A DNA stretch of 35,778 bases, taken from assembly GCA_021604865.1 (NCBI GenBank), contig BQJU01000073.1, forward strand, positions 1-35,778, read 5' to 3'. The position numbers and the translations under genes are program-made. The notes beneath the pieces are model-generated. The model searched no databases, was not told the DNA's origin, and saw only the letters and a list, made by a program, of their open reading frames with translations. The DNA is from Saprospiraceae bacterium (lineage in GTDB: Bacteria; Bacteroidota; Bacteroidia; Chitinophagales; Saprospiraceae). Positions 25,117-35,580 of this stretch are shown here, one piece after another. The stretch's first letter is position 1. Each line of letters starts with the position of its first letter.

Positions 25117-27297
25117 TTATTTAACCACGACTTTATTTTGGAAAATTATTTTCCCATCCGTATCTCTCATAATGATGATATAAATCCCGGTAGGCAAACT
25201 TTCTAAATCCAAATAGGCATGATTTTCTTGAAAATCTAATTCCGTCTTCGATACGATTTTTCCATCAATGTGAAAAACCTGAACGGGAAAGGTTCCCTCT
25301 GTTTGATACTGAATTACCACGCCACAATTCGTTGGATTGGGAAAGATTTTAGCGGAGTCGAAAGTTGGCGTTTCAGGTGTTTTTGTAAAATAAGGCAGTG
25401 CAAAATTAAACGCTTCAACGCCAATTTCTTCTCCAATGAATCGACCTGGAATGTCATCCATTGGAGGATGAATACCTCCCCAAATTCTGGACAAGCTACA
25501 TTGGTCAGAAGCATCTCTATAGGTGGCCCACTGCAAAGTAATATCTTCAGAAGGGCCATCTTCAAAAACTAAAAACTCATTTTTAGGGCATTCAAATTCT
25601 CCGATACCTCCTGGGAAAAAAGGATCTCCTGTCAAAGCAGTTAAGACTTCTGCTGCAGCTCGACTGAACGTGGAATGCCCGGAAATATATCCTGCAAAAG
25701 GAGGTGTTACAAATGAAGGCCGCTGATAGGGCCACCAATTCAATGCCCGAATCCAACCCACTCCTGCGACATCAGACATAGGGTTATCTATAAAATCGGG
25801 TCCTTTCCAGGCATAGATTTTTACTTCGCCGATGTATTGGCCATTTGGCCCTTGTAGGGGATCACCTGCGGTTATCAATTCCACAAAACCCGGAATCAGC
25901 GGTAACCCCAACGCATGATATGAAGGTGAAGTTACTTTACTGCCCTGACCATACTCCGCCATTGCACGAATAGCAGAAACTGGCCGAATATAGTCATACC
26001 ATCCTTTGATTCCCCAAGCAGTTATTGCCACATCATGCATTGCACCGCCAAGAATAAAGTAGGATTTTACATCCCATTCTAGATCATCAAGAACTTCGCC
26101 TGTGCCCATAAATCTTTTCTCCAAATCTGGGTGGTCATTCACCGTATTCAGAATAGTAAACCAATGGCCCGGTGGTGTTTCTGAATTGGGGCCATCTGCC
26201 CAAAATTCTGCCAACACTCTTCCGTAATCGCTGCGCTTGACGATATTGGGTTCATAAGGTAAACCTGTTTTCGGATTTTGAGCACGACCTGTTCCAATAT
26301 CTCCACCTTCCAACAAATTATAAAAATTGGGGTAATCATGAATATCCGTTGGGTAGGTTGAAATATTACCTCTCGATGCAGGTGAGATATCCCATTTCGT
26401 TGGGTCATTCGGGGCGAGATGTGACGACCAAACGGAGACCAAAGTATGCCCCCATTTGTAAAGGTTATCAATGTCTGTTGCGCTAGTATCTTTAATTAAG
26501 GCAGGAGGTCCTGGGTCATGGTAAACTTTGTAATTGAAGCCGTCCCTTTCATAGTTAGTCGCCTCTTCTTCATTTAAAGAAAAAGGTAAAACGCTTCCCC
26601 ATTCCGGGCCCAAAAAAGCGGGCACATTATCCCCGATGGGATTTCCAGCCTGGTCGATGAAGGTTGCCAATTTCAAAGGTTGCCATCGGTCCAGATCTAA
26701 AATATCAGGATTACCAGATTCTTCAATCGATAGGGGAGGATTGACTGGTTGGTAGAATTGGTTGACATAACCGTTCGCTTCATTGGAGCCGTCTTGCAGG
26801 CCATATTCAATGATTTGGTATGCGATATAATTTCCTAATTCAGCAGGGCCACCACCACAAAGATAATTGATAGAAGTATTGTCTATATTATACCCTAATT
26901 CGTTCATTAAAAAATCAATTCTCGTTTCAATAAGACGTGCAAAAGGCGCATTTTGAAAACGATGTTTTATCAAACGATAGACTGCAAAACTCATCGCTTC
27001 TTCTTGAGCGGCTTTTGTATTATTGGGGATAGGTACTTCTCGAAATGGAATCTTGAACCCATGAACTGTTTTTCCTAAAAAATAGGTATCTGCGTCTGGT
27101 TCGTATGCAGCCCAGGCGTCATACATGGCAGTCGAGGTATGAAATAAATTTCGGGCATGAACTGTAGGCCGGGCAAAGTCTTTTCTTATCGCTTCCAACA
27201 CTTGCTCATTCCATTGTCTGGCGACAGATTGTTGGGCAACAATTGGAAAAATAAAAAGCAACATTAATAGACCTATCAGCAGCGTACATTTTTTCAT
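25117..27297 (-). CDS. Secreted vanadium-dependent haloperoxidase with T9SS sorting domain
   Basis: 726-aa exported enzyme of the PAP2/vanadium haloperoxidase superfamily, which uses H2O2 to oxidise halides. Start chosen at ATG 27297, giving signal peptide MKKCTLLIGLLMLLF...VAQQ; the frame is open for 42 more codons upstream, but these run through a repeat element. Vanadate-binding residues are all visible: Lys431 and Arg438 (K-x6-R-P), Ser539-Gly540-His541 (YISGHS), Arg604 and His610 (SRIWGGIH). The spacings equal those of the Curvularia enzyme (K353/R360, R490/H496). Phe534, five before the Ser, sits where chloroperoxidase has Phe397, but halide preference cannot be called. A type A sorting domain closes the protein (KIFPNPTNC onward). 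An acid phosphatase role is a less likely alternative. Confidence 0.88.
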   Translation of the reverse strand: MKKCTLLIGLLMLLFIFPIVAQQSVARQWNEQVLEAIRKDFARPTVHARNLFHTSTAMYDAWAAYEPDADTYFLGKTVHGFKIPFREVPIPNNTKAAQEEAMSFAVYRLIKHRFQNAPFARLIETRIDFLMNELGYNIDNTSINYLCGGGPAELGNYIAYQIIEYGLQDGSNEANGYVNQFYQPVNPPLSIEESGNPDILDLDRWQPLKLATFIDQAGNPIGDNVPAFLGPEWGSVLPFSLNEEEATNYERDGFNYKVYHDPGPPALIKDTSATDIDNLYKWGHTLVSVWSSHLAPNDPTKWDISPASRGNISTYPTDIHDYPNFYNLLEGGDIGTGRAQNPKTGLPYEPNIVKRSDYGRVLAEFWADGPNSETPPGHWFTILNTVNDHPDLEKRFMGTGEVLDDLEWDVKSYFILGGAMHDVAITAWGIKGWYDYIRPVSAIRAMAEYGQGSKVTSPSYHALGLPLIPGFVELITAGDPLQGPNGQYIGEVKIYAWKGPDFIDNPMSDVAGVGWIRALNWWPYQRPSFVTPPFAGYISGHSTFSRAAAEVLTALTGDPFFPGGIGEFECPKNEFLVFEDGPSEDITLQWATYRDASDQCSLSRIWGGIHPPMDDIPGRFIGEEIGVEAFNFALPYFTKTPETPTFDSAKIFPNPTNCGVVIQYQTEGTFPVQVFHIDGKIVSKTELDFQENHAYLDLESLPTGIYIIIMRDTDGKIIFQNKVVVK

Positions 27298-27320
27298 AAT
27301 GTCAATTTTGGTTACGAGCT

Positions 27321-27442
27321 TGTTTGGAGGTCGGCTTTGCATCGCCGTCGGCAAGCCTATGGCGGCCGATGGGTAGTGAAAAGTGATTCTTTGCAGCCCA
27401 AATAGCTTGCCCCGATCTTGCATCGGGGTTGGCCTCCATACA
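27321..27442. repeat. Small inverted-repeat element between haloperoxidase and amidohydrolase genes
   Basis: The ends TGTTTGGAGGTC (27321-27332) and, on the opposite strand, TGTATGGAGGCC (27442-27431) are inverted repeats with two mismatches. The interior is more GC-rich than its surroundings and holds a hairpin CCCCGAT/ATCGGGG (27410-27416 and 27422-27428, loop CTTGC). No transposase is present. Related end words occur at 21764-21783 and 107-118. A MITE-like or REP-like non-autonomous element is the best guess. Confidence 0.5.
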
Positions 27443-27458
27443 TGAAACTCTAAATGAA

Positions 27459-28805
27459 CTAGTTAATCCGTTCTTGAATTATTCCATTATTTATTACCGT
27501 ACTAATTGATAAAGTATTGCTAATTGATTCTAACGGATTTTTGTTTAGCAATATCATATCTGCAATTTTACCAACCTCAATAGTCCCTAATTTATCTAAT
27601 ACATTGAGCATTTTTGCTGCATTATAGGTGCCCATTTTAATGATGTCCATTGGTTGCATTCCGCCCATTTCTAAAAGTTGCATTTCTTCATGTAAGCTGT
27701 GTCCATGGAGGATATAGGTATTTCCAGTATCGGTACCCAATACCATGTTGACACCATTTTTATACAACGTTTTGATATCCTCTACCTGAAAACGAATGAT
27801 GTTTTCTAAGGTAGGATTTTCCATTCCATAAACTGTTCGAAAAAAATCAAGGTATGCTTCAGCTTTTTTTATTTCAATGGGGTTTGTTAAGTCTCCAATT
27901 TTACTCGGACTATAAATGGTTTCTATATCGGTTTGTTTCACCCATTCAGGATGAAGTGGGTACATAAAACTCTTGTCTAGCATTAAAGTGGTGACCCATG
28001 AGATATCGGATTGATAGATTGATTCTACCATCTTCTTATCAATTTCAAAATCTAAATCTACTCCTGTGAAGTGAAGGATGTTTTTTATCCCCGCTTTTAA
28101 TGCCATCTCCAATTCCGTATTATCACTAACATGGACAAAAACTTCCAGGTCATTCTTTTGGGCCTCCTTAACTACTTTATTAATAAACACTTGGGGCATT
28201 CGTGGAACTGGAGGAGGCATAGGCCCCTCTTCAATAGTCAATTTAATGCCTTGGATGGGATACTGGGCAACCTGCTTTACTAAAGATTCGATTTGTAAGG
28301 TGTCTTTCAAGAAAAATACGGATTCTCCTTCAACCCAGTTGCTTGATGAATAAGTTCTTACCGGGTGACTGCCCTGCATTGTAAAATGCTGAGAAGTATG
28401 GAAAACCCTTGGTGCTGGAAGTGAATCAGAATCTCCAAATTCTCTCATCTGAGCAAAATATTCATTGGTGCAGGTACTGCCTCCAGTCACAAAAATGGAG
28501 GTTACACCATAATGTATAAATCTTGGAAAATCATACTTATAATCAATAGTGTGGGTATGACAATCAAATAGACCAGGTATCAGGTATTTGTTGGTTCCAT
28601 CAATGACATGCTTACCTTTACCTATCTCAGTGGAATCAATTTTTAAAATTTTCCCTTCCCTGATAAAGACATTTACATTCGGTTGAATTGCTGACCCGGT
28701 TCCATTAATTAGGTTGACATTTGAAACTATAATATCAAATTTTTCAGGTTGATTTGTTTCACATGAAAACATTCCAAGTAGGAGAACAATTAGGTATTTA
28801 TTCAT
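27459..28805 (-). CDS. Amidohydrolase-family lipoprotein
   Basis: 448-aa predicted lipoprotein (lipobox GMFSC, Cys15) of the metal-dependent amidohydrolase superfamily, anchored at the envelope. Motifs seen: KYLIPGLFDCHTHT with His83 and His85, GIKLTIE (possible carboxylated Lys), FVHVSDN and ILHFTG histidines, GTDTGN aspartate, and the C-terminal LGTIEVGKIADMILLNKNP that returns to the composite beta-sandwich. ATG 28805 is chosen because it begins the signal; the open frame runs 68 codons further but that part is not signal-like. Substrate could be a cyclic amide, a dipeptide (prolidase-like) or an imidazolone-type compound; not decidable here. Same strand as the haloperoxidase gene but separated from it by the repeat element. 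Confidence 0.88.
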   Translation of the reverse strand: MNKYLIVLLLGMFSCETNQPEKFDIIVSNVNLINGTGSAIQPNVNVFIREGKILKIDSTEIGKGKHVIDGTNKYLIPGLFDCHTHTIDYKYDFPRFIHYGVTSIFVTGGSTCTNEYFAQMREFGDSDSLPAPRVFHTSQHFTMQGSHPVRTYSSSNWVEGESVFFLKDTLQIESLVKQVAQYPIQGIKLTIEEGPMPPPVPRMPQVFINKVVKEAQKNDLEVFVHVSDNTELEMALKAGIKNILHFTGVDLDFEIDKKMVESIYQSDISWVTTLMLDKSFMYPLHPEWVKQTDIETIYSPSKIGDLTNPIEIKKAEAYLDFFRTVYGMENPTLENIIRFQVEDIKTLYKNGVNMVLGTDTGNTYILHGHSLHEEMQLLEMGGMQPMDIIKMGTYNAAKMLNVLDKLGTIEVGKIADMILLNKNPLESISNTLSISTVINNGIIQERIN

Positions 28806-28973
28806 GATAATTTTGGGTGTTAAGTATATTTTTGACTTAGTGCATGCTTGAATATACCACGGGCAGTATTTTGGGCGATTATCATATAACCGGACAAACA
28901 AATTGCTCTGCCTTGCGGGCAATTTAAGTTTTTCTTGCCAAATATGCTGCTGATCTAATCCTGATTCTATTAG

Positions 28974-31322
<2,349 letters not shown>

Positions 31323-31373
31323 TTTCAAAGTAAAATAGTAGGCCGCAAGGCTTAGCGTTTCTTAAAATAATAA

Positions 31374-31404
31374 GGGGTGGTCTGGTGACGGGCCACCTCT
31401 TTTT
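31374..31404 (+). terminator. Intrinsic terminator after katG
   Basis: Nine-pair stem GGGGTGGTC (31374-31382)/GGCCACCTC (31391-31399) with two G-U pairs and an 8-base loop, followed by TTTTT. It lies 52 bases after the katG stop codon. Confidence 0.8.
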
Positions 31405-31444
31405 GGTTGGTATAGGGATAAGAAGATGGTGTTAAAAGCCGACT

Positions 31445-31545
31445 CAGGTTTAGGGGTGCTGGGGGTAGAAGGTTTAGGACGGAAATGGTGGTTTACACCA
31501 GAGTGGCTCTTTCTAATTCGTACATTTATTCAATTCTTCTTTCAG
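31445..31545. repeat. Diverged copy of the 100-bp intergenic repeat
   Basis: The word AGAAGGTTTAGGACGG (31467-31482), then ATGGTGGTTTA and AGTGGCTCTTTC, occur in the same order as in the repeat units at 35581-35778. The outer parts are diverged. Confidence 0.65.
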
Positions 31546-31833
31546 GCGACGAAGCCTCGGCGTAGTTGCTCCAAAGGAAACGGGTTTAGATAGGTTTAGG
31601 GCTGTAGACGTAAGGGAGTGTGCATATCTTGAATCTTCAATTTCCAGCTGAGTGTATAAAAATTGGATTTCAATAAAACACGCTGCGAAACTCCGCGTCC
31701 CCTGCGCCTCTGCGGTGAAATAAACTCGCTTTTGTGATTTGTATTAGTACGGTTATCGCTTTTTTCTTAACGGCCAATAGCTTCTAGGCCGGAAGGCCAC
31801 CTCCGTCTTCGCTAACCCCTTAGGGTTATGTGC

Positions 31834-32217
31834 TTATGGGGTCACTGAAAAGATTTTTCTATCTGCAGGTCTGAAATACCAGGATACTACCGTCAAGACA
31901 AGCAATAATGTTGGTCCGAAAAGTTCTATGAGGTCATCTCCAACGGCTAAATGGGAAATGATGGCGCCCGACATGGCAAAGAAAAAACCAGCATAAGCCC
32001 ATTCCTTTAGTAAAGGAAATTTAGGAATAAGCACTGCTACGACCCCCAACATTTTCCAAACGCCCAGTATGCTAAGGATATAGACAGGATAACCCAGGTC
32101 TGTCATTTTATCTACTTCCTCTTCCATTTTAATTAATTGTACTATGCCGGTAGATACCATTCCTAATGAGAGCCAAATGGTAGCAATCCAATAAATGATT
32201 TTATTTCTCTTTGTCAT
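31834..32217 (-). CDS. DoxX-like membrane protein
   Basis: 127-aa inner-membrane protein with four hydrophobic segments (~8-28, ~44-64, ~70-90, ~97-115) matching the DoxX-like (DoxX_2) family. The family's biochemical role is poorly defined; DoxX relatives are linked to redox or oxidative stress. It starts 6 bases after the SRPBCC gene and is in the same operon. The ArsR-SRPBCC-DoxX gene order is common in Bacteroidota. ATG start. Confidence 0.85.
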   Translation of the reverse strand: MTKRNKIIYWIATIWLSLGMVSTGIVQLIKMEEEVDKMTDLGYPVYILSILGVWKMLGVVAVLIPKFPLLKEWAYAGFFFAMSGAIISHLAVGDDLIELFGPTLLLVLTVVSWYFRPADRKIFSVTP

Positions 32218-32223
32218 GGTCTG

Positions 32224-32688
32224 TTATTTTAATTTGTTTACAATGAGTTGTAAACGGTTATGGGCCATATTTATGCCTTGAGCAAAGGGTAGCCGTAGCA
32301 TTTCATCTCGATCTGCGACGGATCTATAGACTATATGCATAATGAGTTTGCTGGTGTCGTCTGTGAGTTTTTCAAATTCCAGGAACTCAAGCTGAACAGG
32401 AAAAGGCGTATTCTCCATTTCAAAGGTCCGTGTAATCTTCTGGTTCGGGCTAAACTCGTGGATTACTCCATTGAATCCATGTTTGTTTCCCATAGGGTCT
32501 GTTGTTTCAAATTGCCAGCTGCCGTGCTTTTTATTTTCAAGTTTCAACACTTTCGTTCCCATCCATTGCTCAACAATATCGGGCTCTACATACGCTTTAA
32601 AAAGTAGCGCCAGCGGCAAATCAAATTCCCTTGTTACCACTATTTCCTGTTTTCCGTCTTCGGCATTAATCTTTGTTTTTTGTTCCAT
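32224..32688 (-). CDS. SRPBCC (AHSA1-like/START) domain protein
   Basis: 154-aa cytoplasmic protein of the AHSA1-like SRPBCC superfamily, a helix-grip fold that encloses hydrophobic ligands. Family marks: VVTREFDLPLALLFKAYVEPDIVEQWMG near the N-terminus, GSWQFETTDPMGNKHGFNGV in the middle and a long C-terminal helix. Ligand unknown. First intact gene after a strong promoter/operator (32774-32805), and 6 bases before the DoxX-like gene. Such genes usually follow an ArsR-type repressor gene, of which only a 19-codon remnant is left here. Confidence 0.9.
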   Translation of the reverse strand: MEQKTKINAEDGKQEIVVTREFDLPLALLFKAYVEPDIVEQWMGTKVLKLENKKHGSWQFETTDPMGNKHGFNGVIHEFSPNQKITRTFEMENTPFPVQLEFLEFEKLTDDTSKLIMHIVYRSVADRDEMLRLPFAQGINMAHNRLQLIVNKLK

Positions 32689-32694
32689 ATACTT

Positions 32695-32754
32695 CTATTT
32701 ATCTGATTTGTGACTTTTCATTATGGCCGCCAATTTATTAAACCTAAGTTTCAT
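32695..32754 (-). pseudogene. Remnant of an ArsR-family regulator gene (19 codons)
   Basis: Directly after the operator an ATG (32754-32752) opens MKLRFNKLAAIMKSHKSDK and stops at 32695, 6 bases before the SRPBCC gene. The peptide resembles the C-terminal tail of ArsR-family regulators that sit ahead of SRPBCC/DoxX genes (W..RFNKLD.IMK..KS). The start codon seems joined to the tail, as if an internal in-frame deletion removed the winged-helix domain. Too short to bind DNA. It may be a leader peptide instead. Confidence 0.5.
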
Positions 32755-32755
32755 T

Positions 32756-32806
32756 TGTGCAGCTATTTGACTGCAAATATATGCGCAGCCATTTAGCTGC
32801 GCAAAT
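32756..32806. promoter_or_regulatory. Two tandem palindromic operators, ArsR type
   Basis: Copy 2 has perfect 8-bp arms TGCGCAGC (32782-32789) and GCTGCGCA (32796-32803) with a 6-base centre. Copy 1 (32756-32778) is a degraded version of the same pattern (TGTGCAGCTATTTGACTGC). The layout resembles the GCA...TGC palindromes that ArsR-family repressors of SRPBCC genes bind. Copy 2 fills the -33/-7 spacer of the operon promoter, so binding would block RNA polymerase. Confidence 0.6.
32774..32805 (-). promoter_or_regulatory. Promoter of the SRPBCC-DoxX operon
   Basis: On the minus strand: TTTG (32805-32802), exactly 20 bases, then TAtaTTTG (32781-32774). Both elements are perfect. Transcription would start near 32767, before the ArsR remnant. 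Confidence 0.8.
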
Positions 32807-33162
32807 TTTTTCTGATTTTTTTGAGAAAAAGAATAAACGGTCGTTCTTACAGCACACCTTCCATTGATGTGCATCAATCAGGGGCTCACGATCCTGGCAA
32901 GGATATTTCGCCCTTACAGGACTTATGCAAAAGCGGTTTAAAATGGCAAAGCTCTTTTTTGGATAAAGACCTCTAAGGCAAAATTTTCGGTTAGAAAGCT
33001 TTCCTTTTTTGTCAAAAAATCTTATCTTTAGAAAGCCCTTTTTAGCGTATGCCTATCATCAAAATTTCTTTCCACACACCTATCTAAGAGCGACACTACG
33101 TGCAATTCTTTATTGCGCCTGATGTAGTGTTGATGATCCATTAACCACTCAATTCACCCGAA
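32807..33162. other. Gene-free stretch before the FtsX-type permease gene
   Basis: No gene is seen. It holds a palindrome ATTGATG-TG-CATCAAT (32864-32879) and, in the likely 5' leader of the permease mRNA, an imperfect hairpin (outer arms ACACTAC 33093-33099 and GTAGTGT 33124-33130, inner arms GCAAT 33102-33106 and ATTGC 33112-33116). A near -7 element TAtcTTTA lies at 33023-33030 without a matching -33. Confidence 0.5.
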
Positions 33163-35577
33163 ATGTTTAAAAATTTCCTGACTGTGGCTTGGCGCAATCT
33201 GCGCAAATACAAACTTTATTCCGCTCTGAATATCCTCGGGCTATCCGTAGGCATCACCGGTAGTTTTCTCATCTTCCTGTTTCTGCAAAGTGAGCTTTCT
33301 TACGACAAACATTTTCAGCATGCTAAGGATATTTACCGGCTGGGTGTGGAATATGACTTTTCGGGAAAGATTGACCAGTTTAGTAATATTGCCAGGCCGG
33401 TAGCGCCACAGATGAAGGAAGATTACCCCCAGGTGGAAACCTATACCAGGATGGCGGGCTTGAATGGATTGTTTACCCATAAAGCTCAATTCGACTACCA
33501 GCATAATCCCGTTAAATCAGACCGGGTTTTTTATGCCGATTCTTCATTTTTTGAAGTCTTTGACTACGAATTTCTGGCCGGTAATCCGGAAAAGGCATTG
33601 GTGGCCCCCAACACTATCGTTTTGACCCAGCAAATGGCCAAAAATATTTTTGGAAATGCCGATCCAATTGGGCAGCAGCTCAAAGTAGATGGTACCGAAC
33701 TGATGACCGTTACGGGTTTGCTGGCGGACAGCCGCGACAAAACCCACATGCCTTTCGACGCACTGGTTTCTTGGACCACCCAGTTTACTGAGCAGGAAAA
33801 TGACATTTGGCTGGGCCGCCACGTGTATTCCTATTTGCGCTTGCAGGAAGGAGCCGATCCGGGCTTTTTGGAAGCGCAGTTTGATTCCTTTTTTGACAAA
33901 TACATGGCTGCCAATTTCAAGCAAGCCGGAGGAACAGCAAAATTGATCGTGCAACCCCTGGAGTCCATTCACCTGAATTCCAATCTCAACTGGGAAGCCT
34001 ATGCCAACGGCAATACCGCCACCATAAAAATATTTTCAGTCATTGCCCTCTTTTTATTGCTGATTGCCAGCTTCAATTATATGAATTTGGCCATAGCGCA
34101 GTCGGGCGGGCGAGCCAGGGAGGTGGGCATGCGAAAAGTGATGGGCGCCAGAAAATCGACCTTAATCAGCCAGTATCTGGTGGAATCAGTATTGGTGGCC
34201 CTCATCGCTTTATGGTTGGTGATCGGACTTTCCTTTTTGTTCTTACCACAGTTTGATATGCTGGCTGGACAGGAGTTATCCATTAATTTTTTCCGGAACC
34301 CTGGCCTTTTAATTGGTCTGGTAGCTACAACGGGTCTGGTAGGGCTGATTTCGGGCATTTATCCGGCATTTGTACTTTCCGGATTCAAACCGGTGGACAT
34401 CTTTAAAGGAGTCGGCGGCGCGACAAATAATCGAAACCACCTACGCAAGATTCTGGTTGTCACCCAGTTCGTCATTGCCATTGCGCTGATGGCCAGTACG
34501 TTATTCGTCAATCAGCAGGTAGCCTACCTTCAGGAAAAAGACCTGGGCTTTGACCGGGAAAATATTATGGCGATCGAAATGAAGGATACGCTCATTTTCA
34601 ACAATCTGAATGCCATTCAACAGGAGTTGGAGCAAATGCCAGCTATTTTGGGTTCAGCCGTGTCTTCCGCATTACCGGGCATGGAACTCAATCAATTGGT
34701 CGTGAACATTAAAGATGGGCAGGGCGAGCGGGTACCCTTTGGGGTGCAATTTATGGAAGTGGATTATGATTTTGCCGACCTTATCGGCATGGAAATAGTT
34801 AAAGGCCGGAATTTTGACCGTGCTTTTCCGGCGGACCTGACTACCAATGTGATCATTAATGAAGCCGCCGCCCGAAAATTTGGTTGGGAGGCGGATCCGA
34901 TCAATAAAATAATGGATTTTGGCCCGGAAAGTGACGGCACTATTCCGGAATATAAAACCATTGGCGTCATCCGGGATTTCCATGCTGGTTCTTTACATAA
35001 TGCCATTCAGCCGATTGTCTTATTCCTGCCCTTCCAGCCGGGTGGAAGGTTGTTTTTAAAACTAAGCGGCAATGACCTTCCGGAGACGATTGCTCAAATA
35101 GAAAAAAAATGGGCCGGTTTCGGGGCTTCTGCTCCTTTGGAATACGTATTCCTGGATCAGAGTCTGGCCGATCAGTATATCGCTGAATCCAAGTTGTTAA
35201 AATTGTTGGGCTACTTTGCTTTGCTCACCATTTTTATTTCCGCGCTGGGCTTGTTTGGCCTGGTATCTCTGGCTTCGACCCAACGCAAAAAAGAGATCGG
35301 CATCCGGAAAGTATTGGGGGCCTCCATTAACGGATTATTGCTGTTGCTTTCGCGCGAATTTATCCTGCTGGTGGCCATTGCTAATCTGCTGGCCTGGCCT
35401 TTGGCTTATTACGGCATTCGAAAATGGCTGGAAGGTTTTGCCTATAGTATCGATATCACCTGGACGCCCTTTTTGCTGGCTGCTTTTTTATCGCTGCTGA
35501 TGGCGATACTGACGCTTGGCTATCATGCTTTACGGGCGGCTTTTGTGAATCCGGTGGAGGCTTTGCGGCATGAGTGA
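33163..35577 (+). CDS. FtsX/MacB-type ABC transporter permease
   Basis: 804-aa inner-membrane protein of the large Bacteroidota permease type with two MacB-like halves. The first starts with NFLTVAWRNLRKYKLYSALNILGLSVGI (TM1 ~21-41), a periplasmic domain (~42-285), then three TM segments with the conserved REVGMRKVMGARK loop. The second half has TM5 (~430), a periplasmic domain (~455-680) and three TMs with the matching KKEIGIRKVLGAS loop and a C-terminal NPVEALRHE, a hallmark of the family. It needs a separate ATPase, which is not in the window. Such proteins are often found with peptide or toxin export and envelope-stress systems; the substrate is unknown. A 100-bp tandem repeat begins 3 bases after the stop codon. 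Confidence 0.93.
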   Translation: MFKNFLTVAWRNLRKYKLYSALNILGLSVGITGSFLIFLFLQSELSYDKHFQHAKDIYRLGVEYDFSGKIDQFSNIARPVAPQMKEDYPQVETYTRMAGLNGLFTHKAQFDYQHNPVKSDRVFYADSSFFEVFDYEFLAGNPEKALVAPNTIVLTQQMAKNIFGNADPIGQQLKVDGTELMTVTGLLADSRDKTHMPFDALVSWTTQFTEQENDIWLGRHVYSYLRLQEGADPGFLEAQFDSFFDKYMAANFKQAGGTAKLIVQPLESIHLNSNLNWEAYANGNTATIKIFSVIALFLLLIASFNYMNLAIAQSGGRAREVGMRKVMGARKSTLISQYLVESVLVALIALWLVIGLSFLFLPQFDMLAGQELSINFFRNPGLLIGLVATTGLVGLISGIYPAFVLSGFKPVDIFKGVGGATNNRNHLRKILVVTQFVIAIALMASTLFVNQQVAYLQEKDLGFDRENIMAIEMKDTLIFNNLNAIQQELEQMPAILGSAVSSALPGMELNQLVVNIKDGQGERVPFGVQFMEVDYDFADLIGMEIVKGRNFDRAFPADLTTNVIINEAAARKFGWEADPINKIMDFGPESDGTIPEYKTIGVIRDFHAGSLHNAIQPIVLFLPFQPGGRLFLKLSGNDLPETIAQIEKKWAGFGASAPLEYVFLDQSLADQYIAESKLLKLLGYFALLTIFISALGLFGLVSLASTQRKKEIGIRKVLGASINGLLLLLSREFILLVAIANLLAWPLAYYGIRKWLEGFAYSIDITWTPFLLAAFLSLLMAILTLGYHALRAAFVNPVEALRHE

Positions 35578-35580
35578 GAT

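Larger units (their letters stand above)
31323..31833. other. Gene-free stretch with terminator and repeat debris
   Basis: No gene is seen in these 511 bases. It holds the katG terminator (31374-31404), a diverged copy of the ~100-bp repeat found at 35581-35778 (about 31445-31545), further GGTTTAG words near 31590-31605, a GC-rich phrase CCTGCGCCTCTGCGGTG near 31700-31717 that resembles a repeat I remember from many intergenic regions of unrelated bacteria, and a short inverted repeat TAACCC/GGGTTA (31813-31828) just past the DoxX-like gene. Confidence 0.6.

Noticed and set aside
27298-27423. 42-codon N-terminal extension of the haloperoxidase
   Set aside because: Translated from the inverted-repeat element; the signal peptide starts at 27297.
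32695-32877. 60-codon minus-strand frame as an intact small gene
   Set aside because: Its first two thirds run through the promoter and operators; only the last 19 codons lie downstream of the transcription start.
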